Shown here in pieces: positions 1 to 5,839 of a stretch of 5,839 nucleotides of DNA (the first letter of the stretch is position 1; each line of letters opens with the position of its first letter). The DNA is from Nitrospirota bacterium (GTDB lineage Bacteria; Nitrospirota; Thermodesulfovibrionia; Thermodesulfovibrionales; JdFR-85). Below the pieces are notes generated by a model that ran no database searches, was not told the origin of the DNA, and saw only the letters and a list, made by a program, of their open reading frames with translations. A program made the translations under genes and the position numbers. The stretch covers positions 1 to 5,839 of the forward strand of contig JAADHP010000142.1 of the NCBI GenBank assembly GCA_013151785.1. The letters run 5' to 3'.

Positions 1-762
1 CGCTCCATTGTATACAGACAATGCCACTGCTGCAGCCGTACCCTCAAGTCTTTCCTGTGCAGGGGCGTTGCCAAGGGCAATACCTATAAAGGATTTCCTT
101 GATACACCCATCAGAATCGGTCTGTTCAGAACCTTGAATCTCTCTAACCGGTTTATTATCTGGAGATTGTGCTCTGGTTTCTTCCCGAAACCGATTCCAG
201 GGTCGATGATTATTCTTTCCTCAGAGATACCGTGGGAACGGGCAATCTCAATGCTTTCTCTTAAATAATCAATAATCTCTCCGAAGAGATCATCATAGTG
301 GGGATCAACCTGCATATCCTTTGGTGTGCCTTTTATGTGCATTACAACAACCGCAGCATCGTAACTGGCTATTGTCTGTGCCATCAGAGGGTCGAACCTC
401 AATCCGCTTATATCATTGACAATTGAAGCACCTGCATCGAGTGCCCTCTTTGCAACCTCGGCTTTATAGGTATCTATCGAAATGGGAATGGTGAGTCTTT
501 TAACCAGCTCTTCAATCACTGGTATTGTCCTTTTCAATTCCTCTTCCAGGCTTATAGGTTCAGCACCAGGTCGTGTTGATTCCCCTCCGATATCAATAAT
601 ATCAGCACCTTCATCAGCCATCTGAAGGGCATGATCTATTGCAGAGGATTTGTTGTAATACAGGCCTCCATCAGAGAATGAATCAGGTGTTACATTAAGG
701 ATGCCCATTATGTAGGTTCTTTTTGAAAAGTCGAAACTATGATTCTGAAGCCTGAGTTTCAA
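1..762 (-). CDS. folP: Dihydropteroate synthase (3' end beyond window)
   Basis: FolP condenses 7,8-dihydropterin pyrophosphate with p-aminobenzoate to give dihydropteroate in cytosolic folate synthesis; it is the sulfonamide target. The 254 codons present read without interruption to the left edge. Family motifs appear in order: MGILNVTPDSFSDGG (19-33), GGESTRPGAE (59-68), SIDTYK (95-100), NDISG (116-120), MH at 141-142, DPGIGFGK (187-194) and GVSRKSF (219-225, with the pterin-site lysine and arginine). Only the last roughly 25-30 residues, including the usual C-terminal RxH motif, should be missing. I chose TTG at 762-760 as the start. It yields MKLRLQNHSFDFSKRTYIMG, a normal DHPS N-terminus, and AAGAGG lies 9 bases upstream. 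The first ATG (708-706) would remove the first beta strand. The start lies inside ftsH, overlapping it by 26 bases, so translation is probably coupled to FtsH. Function is certain from motifs; the start is very likely. Confidence 0.97.
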   Translation of the reverse strand, partial: MKLRLQNHSFDFSKRTYIMGILNVTPDSFSDGGLYYNKSSAIDHALQMADEGADIIDIGGESTRPGAEPISLEEELKRTIPVIEELVKRLTIPISIDTYKAEVAKRALDAGASIVNDISGLRFDPLMAQTIASYDAAVVVMHIKGTPKDMQVDPHYDDLFGEIIDYLRESIEIARSHGISEERIIIDPGIGFGKKPEHNLQIINRLERFKVLNRPILMGVSRKSFIGIALGNAPAQERLEGTAAAVALSVYNGA

Positions 763-2575
763 TGTTACTTTCCTCTTCAGAATCAGATGGTGTGCCTTTT
801 ACTATTGCATCTATCTCTTCAGCAGAGAGGGTTTCCTTTCGCAGTAATTCATTGGCCAGCCTGTCAAGAATATGATAGTTATCCTGCAGTAGCTTTTTTG
901 CCTTGTTATAGGCATCTGTTACAATCCTTTTGACCTCTTCATCAATATCCTCGGCAGTTTTTTCACTATAGTCTTTGTGTTTTGCTATCTCGCGGCCAAG
1001 GAAGAGGTGTTCTTCTCTCTTTCCGTATGTGAGAGGCCCCAGCTTTTCACTCATTCCCCATTCGCAGACCATCTTTCTTGCCAGATCCGTTGCTCTCTCA
1101 AGGTCATTGCCTGCTCCAGTGGTAAGGTGGTTGAGGGCAATCTCTTCAGCGGCCCTTCCGCCAAGCAATACCCTCAGGGTTTTCAGGAGGAAATCCCTGG
1201 AATAGGTGTATCTGTCATCAAGGGGAAGCTGCTGGGTAACACCCAGTGCCCGGCCTCGTGGTATTATGCTGACTTTGTGAATAGGATCAGTGCCTGGAGT
1301 TAGTTTGGCAACAAGGGTATGGCCTGCCTCATGATAGGCAGTATTCCTCTTCTCCTCGTCACTGATTATCATGCTCCTTCTTTCCACACCCATTAAGACC
1401 TTGTCTTTAGCCTCATCAAAGTCTTCCATATCCACCTTGTCCTTTGACTTTCTTGCAGCAAGGAGAGCAGCCTCATTTACAAGATTGGCAAGGTCTGCTC
1501 CAGAGAACCCAGGAGTGGATCTTGCTATTACTTCCAGATCAACATCACTGCCCAGGGGAATTGCTCTTGTATGAACCTTCAGTATCTCAAGTCTGCCTTT
1601 TACATCGGGAGAAGGGACAACAATCTGTCGGTCAAACCTGCCAGGCCTTAGCAATGCAGGGTCCAGGACATCAGGCCTGTTCGTGGCTGCAACAACAATT
1701 ATGCCTTCCTTACCTTCAAATCCGTCCATTTCCACAAGAAGCTGGTTGAGTGTCTGTTCCCTTTCATCATGTCCACCACCAAGCCCGGCACCTCTGTGCC
1801 TTCCTACCGCATCTATCTCGTCTATGAAGATAATACAGGGAGCATTCTTCTTGGCCTGTTCAAACAGGTCACGAACCCTTGATGCTCCCACACCCACAAA
1901 CATCTCTACAAATTCGGAGCCGGAGATGGAGAAAAAGGGCACATCTGCCTCACCAGCTATTGCCTTGGCAAGCAGGGTCTTGCCGGTTCCGGGAGGTCCA
2001 ACTAATAGCACACCTTTTGGAATCTTGCCACCTAACTTGGTGACCTTCTGGGGGTCCTTGAGATAGTCTATGATCTCCTGGACCTCTACCTTTGCCTCCT
2101 CAATGCCTGCTACATCCTTGAAGGTGATCTTCTTGGATTTGTCTGAAACGAGTTTGACCCGGGCCTTGCCAAAGGACAGCGCCCTGTTACCACCCATCTG
2201 CATCTGTCTCATGAAGATTATCCAGATTAGAGCAAAGAATATAATTGGCCCCCAGGAAAAGAAGAAATTGACATACCAGGGTGTTTCTGCAGGAGGCTTT
2301 ACTGATATCTCTACGTTTTTTGCTCTCAGGTCATTTACAAATTCGGGATATTTTTCCACATAGGTCTTGAAGACGGTTCCGTCCTTCAGTGTGCCTGTAA
2401 CCTCGTTTTCCTTGATTGTTACCTTTACAACCTGACCTGCCTCAACCTTCGAGATGAAGTCGGAAAAGTTTATTTCTTTGGCGGTTTCCTTCTGAGTGCT
2501 CATAATGTCGAAGAGGAAGATCAATAGGGCACCGATCAACAACCAGACAAAGAGACTTCTGTAAATATTATTCAA
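737..2575 (-). CDS. ftsH: ATP-dependent zinc metalloprotease FtsH
   Basis: FtsH is a hexameric inner-membrane AAA+ protease that extracts and degrades misfolded membrane proteins and some regulators. The 612-residue protein has the usual family length. Membrane segments lie at about 7-25 and 103-122, flanking an extracytoplasmic domain. The AAA+ module follows: Walker A GPPGTGKT (193-200), pore loop MFVG (225-228), Walker B IIFIDEID (248-255), and the second region of homology with candidate arginine fingers R310 and R313. The M41 peptidase has the zinc motif HEAGH (415-419) and the third ligand Asp491 in TTGAGNDLERAT. The acidic C-terminal tail is typical. All catalytic residues are present. 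The start is TTG (2575-2573), with GGAGG 4 bases upstream; no ATG, GTG or other TTG precedes it before an in-frame stop at 2596-2594. It heads a two-gene unit with folP and has a likely promoter in the gap upstream. Confidence 0.98.
   Translation of the reverse strand: MNNIYRSLFVWLLIGALLIFLFDIMSTQKETAKEINFSDFISKVEAGQVVKVTIKENEVTGTLKDGTVFKTYVEKYPEFVNDLRAKNVEISVKPPAETPWYVNFFFSWGPIIFFALIWIIFMRQMQMGGNRALSFGKARVKLVSDKSKKITFKDVAGIEEAKVEVQEIIDYLKDPQKVTKLGGKIPKGVLLVGPPGTGKTLLAKAIAGEADVPFFSISGSEFVEMFVGVGASRVRDLFEQAKKNAPCIIFIDEIDAVGRHRGAGLGGGHDEREQTLNQLLVEMDGFEGKEGIIVVAATNRPDVLDPALLRPGRFDRQIVVPSPDVKGRLEILKVHTRAIPLGSDVDLEVIARSTPGFSGADLANLVNEAALLAARKSKDKVDMEDFDEAKDKVLMGVERRSMIISDEEKRNTAYHEAGHTLVAKLTPGTDPIHKVSIIPRGRALGVTQQLPLDDRYTYSRDFLLKTLRVLLGGRAAEEIALNHLTTGAGNDLERATDLARKMVCEWGMSEKLGPLTYGKREEHLFLGREIAKHKDYSEKTAEDIDEEVKRIVTDAYNKAKKLLQDNYHILDRLANELLRKETLSAEEIDAIVKGTPSDSEEESNIETQASES
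772..777 (-). promoter_or_regulatory. Shine-Dalgarno of folP inside ftsH
   Basis: AAGAGG lies within the last codons of ftsH, 9 bases before the TTG at 762-760. It supports that start over the downstream ATG at 708-706, whose upstream bases (AGAACCTACATA) contain no recognisable ribosome binding site. Confidence 0.75.
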
Positions 2576-2579
2576 AAAA

Positions 2580-2584
2580 CCTCC
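2580..2584 (-). promoter_or_regulatory. Shine-Dalgarno of ftsH, deciding a TTG start
   Basis: GGAGG followed by TTTT and then TTG. The strong site compensates for the weak start codon, although the 4-base spacer is short. A 10-base AT palindrome (2585-2594) abuts it on the upstream side. Confidence 0.85.
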
Positions 2585-2634
2585 AAAAATTTTTACAGGA
2601 ATCTACTGACTGAGACGAAAACAGCCTCTATTAA

Positions 2635-2664
2635 ATTTTAACACAGTAGTAATTCTTTTTTCAC
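2635..2664 (-). promoter_or_regulatory. Candidate extended -10 promoter for ftsH-folP
   Basis: The minus strand reads TGTTAAAAT, an extended -10 (TG, one base, then TAAAAT at 2640-2635, 5 of 6 matches to TATAAT). A weak -35 match, GTGAAA (2664-2659, 4 of 6 to TTGACA), lies 18 bases upstream. The predicted start near 2628 would leave a leader of about 50 bases before the ftsH TTG. The position, in the only real gap of the window, fits a separate unit start. AT-rich DNA gives such matches by chance, so this is inference. Confidence 0.45.
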
Positions 2665-2710
2665 AACCATAAATAACAAAGCACCGGGCACTACGAAATG
2701 ACCGTGAGCA

Positions 2711-2727
2711 AAATGGCTGTTCCATTT
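2711..2727 (-). terminator. Weak hairpin at the clc stop codon
   Basis: AAATGG and CCATTT form a perfect 6-base-pair stem around the loop AACAG, beginning at the last base of the clc TGA. No T tract follows (the next bases are TGCTCACGG), so it is not a classical intrinsic terminator. It may be a 3'-end stabilising hairpin, a weak terminator or chance. Confidence 0.25.
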
Positions 2728-4484
2728 CATTCCGTCTGTTTGCGGAGTATTTCCCTGTTGTATATGGATATTACATCGCCTCTTCTGAGCATACCCACCA
2801 CCTTCCTGGGATTGTCTGTTGCCACAACAGGTATCTCATCGATGTCCATTTCTGCAAAATGATGAAGTGCATCGGCAAGGTTATCCTCAGGTGTCAGGGT
2901 AAGGACATCCTCTGTTGCCAGCTCACCAACGGTTACGATCTCTTTAATATACTCCTCATATAAAACCTTCCTGACATCCTGCAAGGAGATAATGCCCACC
3001 ATCTCTCCCTTTGAATCAACAACAGGATAATAGAAGCCTCCTGAGCCCTCTATAACGAGGTCGATAAACTCTTTCAGATTTACCTTGTCCCTTACTGTCA
3101 TGAAGTCTCTTCTCATCACATCCTTTACTTTGATAGAAGATAGTATGGTGGCCTCCCTGCCCGCATGGATGTTTATTCCCTTCTGTGCAAGTTCATAGGT
3201 GTCAATGGATTCGGGCATTATTCTATGGGCAACAAAGGTGCCAATTGTGGTGGCAAACATGATTGGTATAATGATCTTATAGTTTCCCGTCATCTCAAAT
3301 AACAGGAACATCCCTGTTAATGGGGCATGGGTTACAGATGCCAGAAATGCCCCCACTCCAACCATCGCATATGCTCCAGGAGATGATGTGAAAGAGGGGA
3401 ACAGATAATGGACAAAGCCACCGAATGCTCCTCCTGCCATGGCACCGATAAACAGGGCAGGGGCAAATACACCACCTGCTCCTCCAGAACCAAGTGTTAT
3501 AGATGTTGCAATGATTTTAAGGAATACCAGGATGAACATCAAAGAAAGATCCATGGAACCAGAGAAGGCATTTTCGATATACTCATATCCATCACTAAGG
3601 ATCTGGGGGAAAAAGATTCCAATACTCCCCACGGCTATAGCACCTATAATGAGTCTTATATAGGGATTACTAAGGGACTCGAATTTGTATTTAATCCAGT
3701 AGAATGTCTTTATGTAGAATACGGCCAGAGGACCAATGAAAAGACCAAGAAAGAGATAAAAGGGCGTTTCCATAACACCCCGCAGGCTATATTGGACTAC
3801 ATGGAATGCAGGGTTTTCTCCATAGTAGATCCTGGAGACCACTGTGGCCATACCGGCAGACACAACAATGGCTCCAAAGGAGGTGAGTTCGAAGTTGCCA
3901 AGAAGAACAATCTCCGTGGCAAACATTACACCTGCAATGGGAGCATTGAAGGTGGCTGCTATACCACCAGCACAACCTGCTGCAATGAGAAGCTTCAGCC
4001 TGTTGCCTGAGACCTTGAATATCTGGCCCACAACAGAACCAATGCCACCTCCGATCTGGGCTATAGGGCCCTCCACACCTGCAGAGCCTCCTGAACCAAT
4101 GGTTAGAGAAGGTGCGATTATCTTAAGAATAATGGTTTTAAGTTTTATAATGTCATCCTGGAGGTTCACTTTCTGCAGGAAGGAAGGAAATCCATAGCCA
4201 CGGACTTCGGTACCGAAACGGTATGAAAGTGGAATAAGCAGTAGAGCTCCCGTAAGAGGCAACAGGGGTGTGAGTATCCTGTATATACCGCCTCTATCTA
4301 TTCCAAGAAGGTGGTATCCTGAATGGAAAATGACCTCTTTGCAGAATTCGAGAGTGGTTCTGAAAAGCATATTGGCAGCACCACTGAGTGCCCCAATCAA
4401 GATGGCCATTACAATAAGAGATGTGGATGTTCCTATTCTGAATGTAAACTTGAAAGATAGAAGTTTTTTTAAAAGCCTTCTCAC
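2727..4484 (-). CDS. CLC-family anion channel/transporter with C-terminal CBS pair
   Basis: CLC proteins are dimeric membrane proteins moving chloride or other anions, as proton-coupled exchangers or channels. The 585-residue product has a basic N-terminus, about 400 residues of hydrophobic helices, then two CBS domains (about 450-511 and 515-577), which in relatives bind adenine nucleotides and modulate transport. CLC signatures are GYGFP (96-100), GSGGSAGVEGPIAQIGG (130-146), FNAPIAG (179-185) and GGVFAP (337-342). The gating glutamate is Glu138. Compared with E. coli ClcA, Ser107 is Tyr97, Arg147 is Val137, the internal proton glutamate Glu203 is Ile192, and the Tyr445 position is probably Asp428, with Tyr430 nearby. 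It may therefore not be a standard 2Cl-/H+ exchanger; the ion is unknown. The start is GTG, sharing GTGA with the rdgB stop. Its own ribosome site is weak (GAGAGA about 11 bases upstream), which suggests translational coupling. Family is certain; mechanism is not. Confidence 0.94.
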   Translation of the reverse strand: MRRLLKKLLSFKFTFRIGTSTSLIVMAILIGALSGAANMLFRTTLEFCKEVIFHSGYHLLGIDRGGIYRILTPLLPLTGALLLIPLSYRFGTEVRGYGFPSFLQKVNLQDDIIKLKTIILKIIAPSLTIGSGGSAGVEGPIAQIGGGIGSVVGQIFKVSGNRLKLLIAAGCAGGIAATFNAPIAGVMFATEIVLLGNFELTSFGAIVVSAGMATVVSRIYYGENPAFHVVQYSLRGVMETPFYLFLGLFIGPLAVFYIKTFYWIKYKFESLSNPYIRLIIGAIAVGSIGIFFPQILSDGYEYIENAFSGSMDLSLMFILVFLKIIATSITLGSGGAGGVFAPALFIGAMAGGAFGGFVHYLFPSFTSSPGAYAMVGVGAFLASVTHAPLTGMFLLFEMTGNYKIIIPIMFATTIGTFVAHRIMPESIDTYELAQKGINIHAGREATILSSIKVKDVMRRDFMTVRDKVNLKEFIDLVIEGSGGFYYPVVDSKGEMVGIISLQDVRKVLYEEYIKEIVTVGELATEDVLTLTPEDNLADALHHFAEMDIDEIPVVATDNPRKVVGMLRRGDVISIYNREILRKQTE

Positions 4485-5077
4485 TGCCTGGCAAGTCTCT
4501 CTTTCAGAAACTCTTTTAACTTCTCGATAGCTCTCGCCCTGTGGCTTATTCTGTTCTTGGTTTTTGGGCCAAGTGCTGCAAAGCTTTTTTTGTAGCCCTC
4601 TGGAACAAATATGGGGTCATAACCAAATCCTGATTCTCCAGAGGGTTTCCTGAGTAAATGTCCCCGCACATGTCCCTCAAAGAAGTAGGGTTTACCATCA
4701 AGCACGAGACATAGAACAGATACAAAACGTGCTGTCCTTTTCTCATCAGGTACATCCCTCAGTAGTTCAAGAAGTTTTTTAATCTTCTCTCTGTCAGATG
4801 CACCTTCACCAGCAATACGTGCAGAGAATACACCTGGAGCTCCATTGAGTGCATCCACCTCAAGACCTGAATCCTCTGCAAGGGTGGGTATCAGTGCAAT
4901 CCGATAGAAGGTCATGGCCTTTTTTAGTGCATTGTCATGATAGGTCTTGCCATCTTCTATAACGTCAGGAGGCTCCTTGATTGAATCTAATCCTATGAAT
5001 TCAATCTTCAGATCTCTGAAGAGGGCATTCATCTCCTTTATTTTTCCCTTGTTTTTAGTAGCTAAAAGTACCTTCAC
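4481..5077 (-). CDS. rdgB: RdgB/HAM1 family dITP/XTP pyrophosphatase
   Basis: This cytosolic enzyme hydrolyses (d)ITP and XTP to monophosphate and pyrophosphate, keeping deaminated purines out of DNA and RNA. The 198-residue length matches the family (E. coli RdgB about 197). Visible motifs are ATKNKGK (6-12), metal-site Glu41, TYHDNALKKA (45-54), AEDSGLEVDALNGAPGVFSAR (67-87, with Asp69), FGYDPIF (151-157), SFAALGPKTKNRISHRARA (165-183). The only oddity is Asp48 where the family normally has Glu (TFxENA), with Tyr46 replacing Phe; the GAC codon is plain in the sequence. The start is GTG (5077-5075), with AAGAGG 6 bases upstream, located inside the end of rph (23-base overlap). Its TGA overlaps the clc GTG. 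Pairing of rdgB with rph is a recurrent bacterial arrangement. Confidence 0.97.
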   Translation of the reverse strand: MKVLLATKNKGKIKEMNALFRDLKIEFIGLDSIKEPPDVIEDGKTYHDNALKKAMTFYRIALIPTLAEDSGLEVDALNGAPGVFSARIAGEGASDREKIKKLLELLRDVPDEKRTARFVSVLCLVLDGKPYFFEGHVRGHLLRKPSGESGFGYDPIFVPEGYKKSFAALGPKTKNRISHRARAIEKLKEFLKERLARQ

Positions 5078-5786
5078 CTATAACCTCTTTTTGAATCTTG
5101 AAGAGTTCTTTTATCCCCTTTTCAGCAAGAGACAGGAGGTTGTGTAATGTTTCTCGGGCAAAGGGTTCACCCTCTGCAGTGCCCTGTATCTCTATAAACC
5201 GGCCATCAGCAGTCATCACTACATTCATATCCACCTCTGCCTTGTAGTCCTCTTCATAGCAGAGATCAAGCATGGGCTCTCCATCCACAATACCCACACT
5301 TATTGCTGAAACCATATTTTTTATGGGATTTCGTTCAATGATACCGTTCTGTACAGCAAATCGCATTGCATCGTAAAGGGCCACAAACCCACCAGTTATT
5401 GAGGCCGTTCTTGTGCCGCCGTCTGCCTGTATAACATCACAGTCTATATATATGGTTCTTTCACCAATAAGAGCAAGGTCTACTACTGATCTGAGGCTTC
5501 TGCCTATAAGTCTCTGTATCTCCTGGGTTCTACCACCAATGCGACCTGTTGTGGCCTCCCTCATGCTTCTCGTTGAGGTTGAACGGGGAAGCATTCCGTA
5601 TTCAGCAGTTATCCACCCTCTGCCCGTATCCTTAAGGAAAGGTGGAACCCTTTCTTCTATAGAGGCAGTACATATCACCCTTGTGTCACCCACCTCGATC
5701 AGCACAGAACCTTCAGCGGTTTTCAGATAGTTGCGGGTTATTTTTACTGGTCTCATCTCGTCATTTTTTCTTCCGTCCTTTCTCAT
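5055..5786 (-). CDS. rph: Ribonuclease PH
   Basis: RNase PH is a phosphate-dependent 3'-to-5' exoribonuclease that trims tRNA precursors and other RNA 3' ends, releasing nucleoside diphosphates; it acts as a hexamer in the cytosol. With the chosen start the protein has 243 residues, the normal length. It opens with MRKDGRKNDEMRPVKI, the usual RNase PH N-terminus. The phosphate-binding residues Arg86 (GRIGGRTQEI) and Thr125-Arg126 (ADGGTRTASI) are present, as are the acidic active-site residues Asp180 and Asp186 (EEDYKAEVDMNVVM). The frame is open further upstream to a TTG at 5825, adding 13 residues (MFQWRFHRLTGGL). I reject that extension because the ATG at 5786 has AGGAGG 4 bases upstream and matches the family start. 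Its 3' end overlaps rdgB by 23 bases; stop TAA. It appears to be a full, active enzyme. Confidence 0.97.
   Translation of the reverse strand: MRKDGRKNDEMRPVKITRNYLKTAEGSVLIEVGDTRVICTASIEERVPPFLKDTGRGWITAEYGMLPRSTSTRSMREATTGRIGGRTQEIQRLIGRSLRSVVDLALIGERTIYIDCDVIQADGGTRTASITGGFVALYDAMRFAVQNGIIERNPIKNMVSAISVGIVDGEPMLDLCYEEDYKAEVDMNVVMTADGRFIEIQGTAEGEPFARETLHNLLSLAEKGIKELFKIQKEVIGEGTFSY
5084..5089 (-). promoter_or_regulatory. Shine-Dalgarno of rdgB inside rph
   Basis: AAGAGG, within a longer A-rich run, lies 6 bases before the GTG at 5077-5075 and inside the last codons of rph. It fixes the rdgB start, which reads MKVLLATKNKGK as expected for the family. Confidence 0.8.
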
Positions 5787-5790
5787 CAGG

Positions 5791-5796
5791 CCTCCT
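5791..5796 (-). promoter_or_regulatory. Shine-Dalgarno of rph
   Basis: AGGAGG with a CCTG spacer before ATG (5786-5784). It decides between this ATG and the in-frame TTG at 5825. Confidence 0.88.
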
Positions 5797-5839
5797 GTTA
5801 ATCTATGAAATCTCCATTGAAACAATCTCTCTGTAAGGT
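5797..5839 (-). other. Sequence upstream of rph, unassigned
   Basis: These 43 bases precede the rph ribosome site. Two minus-strand frames end in stops here (one reads PYREIVSMEIS then TAG, the other TLQRDCFNGDFID then TAA). Either could be the last codons of an upstream gene, or the stretch may be untranslated leader. It is too short to decide, and I see no convincing promoter in it. Confidence 0.3.

Noticed and set aside
8..268. Plus-strand open frame of 86 codons at the left edge
   Set aside because: Antisense to folP, whose reading frame is unbroken and carries all expected motifs.
1683..2066. Plus-strand open frame of 127 codons opposite the AAA+ domain of ftsH
   Set aside because: Shadow of a highly conserved coding region on the other strand; the Ser/Pro-rich translation resembles nothing known.
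2645..2692. Possible long-range hairpin GTAGT / ACTAC in the intergenic gap
   Set aside because: Only 5 base pairs separated by more than 30 bases; expected by chance.
2603..2725. Minus-strand 40-codon frame in the clc-ftsH gap (begins MEQPFCSRSF)
   Set aside because: No proper Shine-Dalgarno, random-looking Cys/Arg-rich translation, and it runs through the probable ftsH promoter.
3408..4010. Plus-strand open frame of 200 codons opposite clc
   Set aside because: It lies wholly antisense to the clear CLC gene, has a Cys/Thr/Gly-rich composition with no recognisable domain, and I saw no supporting ribosome site.
5787..5825. Longer rph with a TTG start at 5825
   Set aside because: The extra 13 residues do not fit the RNase PH N-terminus, and AGGAGG sits inside this stretch serving the downstream ATG.

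Overview
All recognisable genes in this window lie on the minus strand. Read in the direction of transcription (right to left) they are rph (RNase PH), rdgB (inosine/xanthosine triphosphate pyrophosphatase), a CLC-family anion transporter with a C-terminal CBS pair, ftsH (membrane AAA+ zinc protease) and folP (dihydropteroate synthase, cut off by the left edge). The chromosome is bacterial and the content is housekeeping. FtsH with two N-terminal membrane segments and the FtsH-FolP pairing look most like Nitrospirota or Deltaproteobacteria-type genomes. That placement is an impression from protein style and was not tested. I see no mobile element, CRISPR array, tRNA or rRNA.

The layout suggests two transcription units. 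Unit 1 is rph-rdgB-clc: rph and rdgB overlap by 23 bases, and rdgB and clc share a 4-base GTGA stop/start. The start of this unit, or a gene before rph, lies off the right edge. Unit 2 is ftsH-folP, with a 26-base overlap. A 151-base gap separates the units. It holds a weak hairpin at the clc stop, a plausible extended -10 promoter for ftsH, and a leader of about 50 bases ending in a strong GGAGG site.

Start codons matter here: only rph uses ATG. rdgB and clc use GTG, and ftsH and folP use TTG. The folP start is easy to miss. The first ATG lies inside the conserved MGILNVTPDSFSDGG motif, while the TTG 18 codons upstream, inside the end of ftsH, gives a normal DHPS N-terminus and has its own Shine-Dalgarno.

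Functionally, unit 1 joins RNA 3'-end trimming and nucleotide-pool cleaning with an anion transporter. Unit 2 joins membrane-protein quality control with folate synthesis. I did not find a previously undescribed system. The most interesting item is the CLC protein: it keeps the gating glutamate but differs from the Escherichia coli exchanger at the selectivity serine, the internal proton glutamate and probably the central tyrosine.
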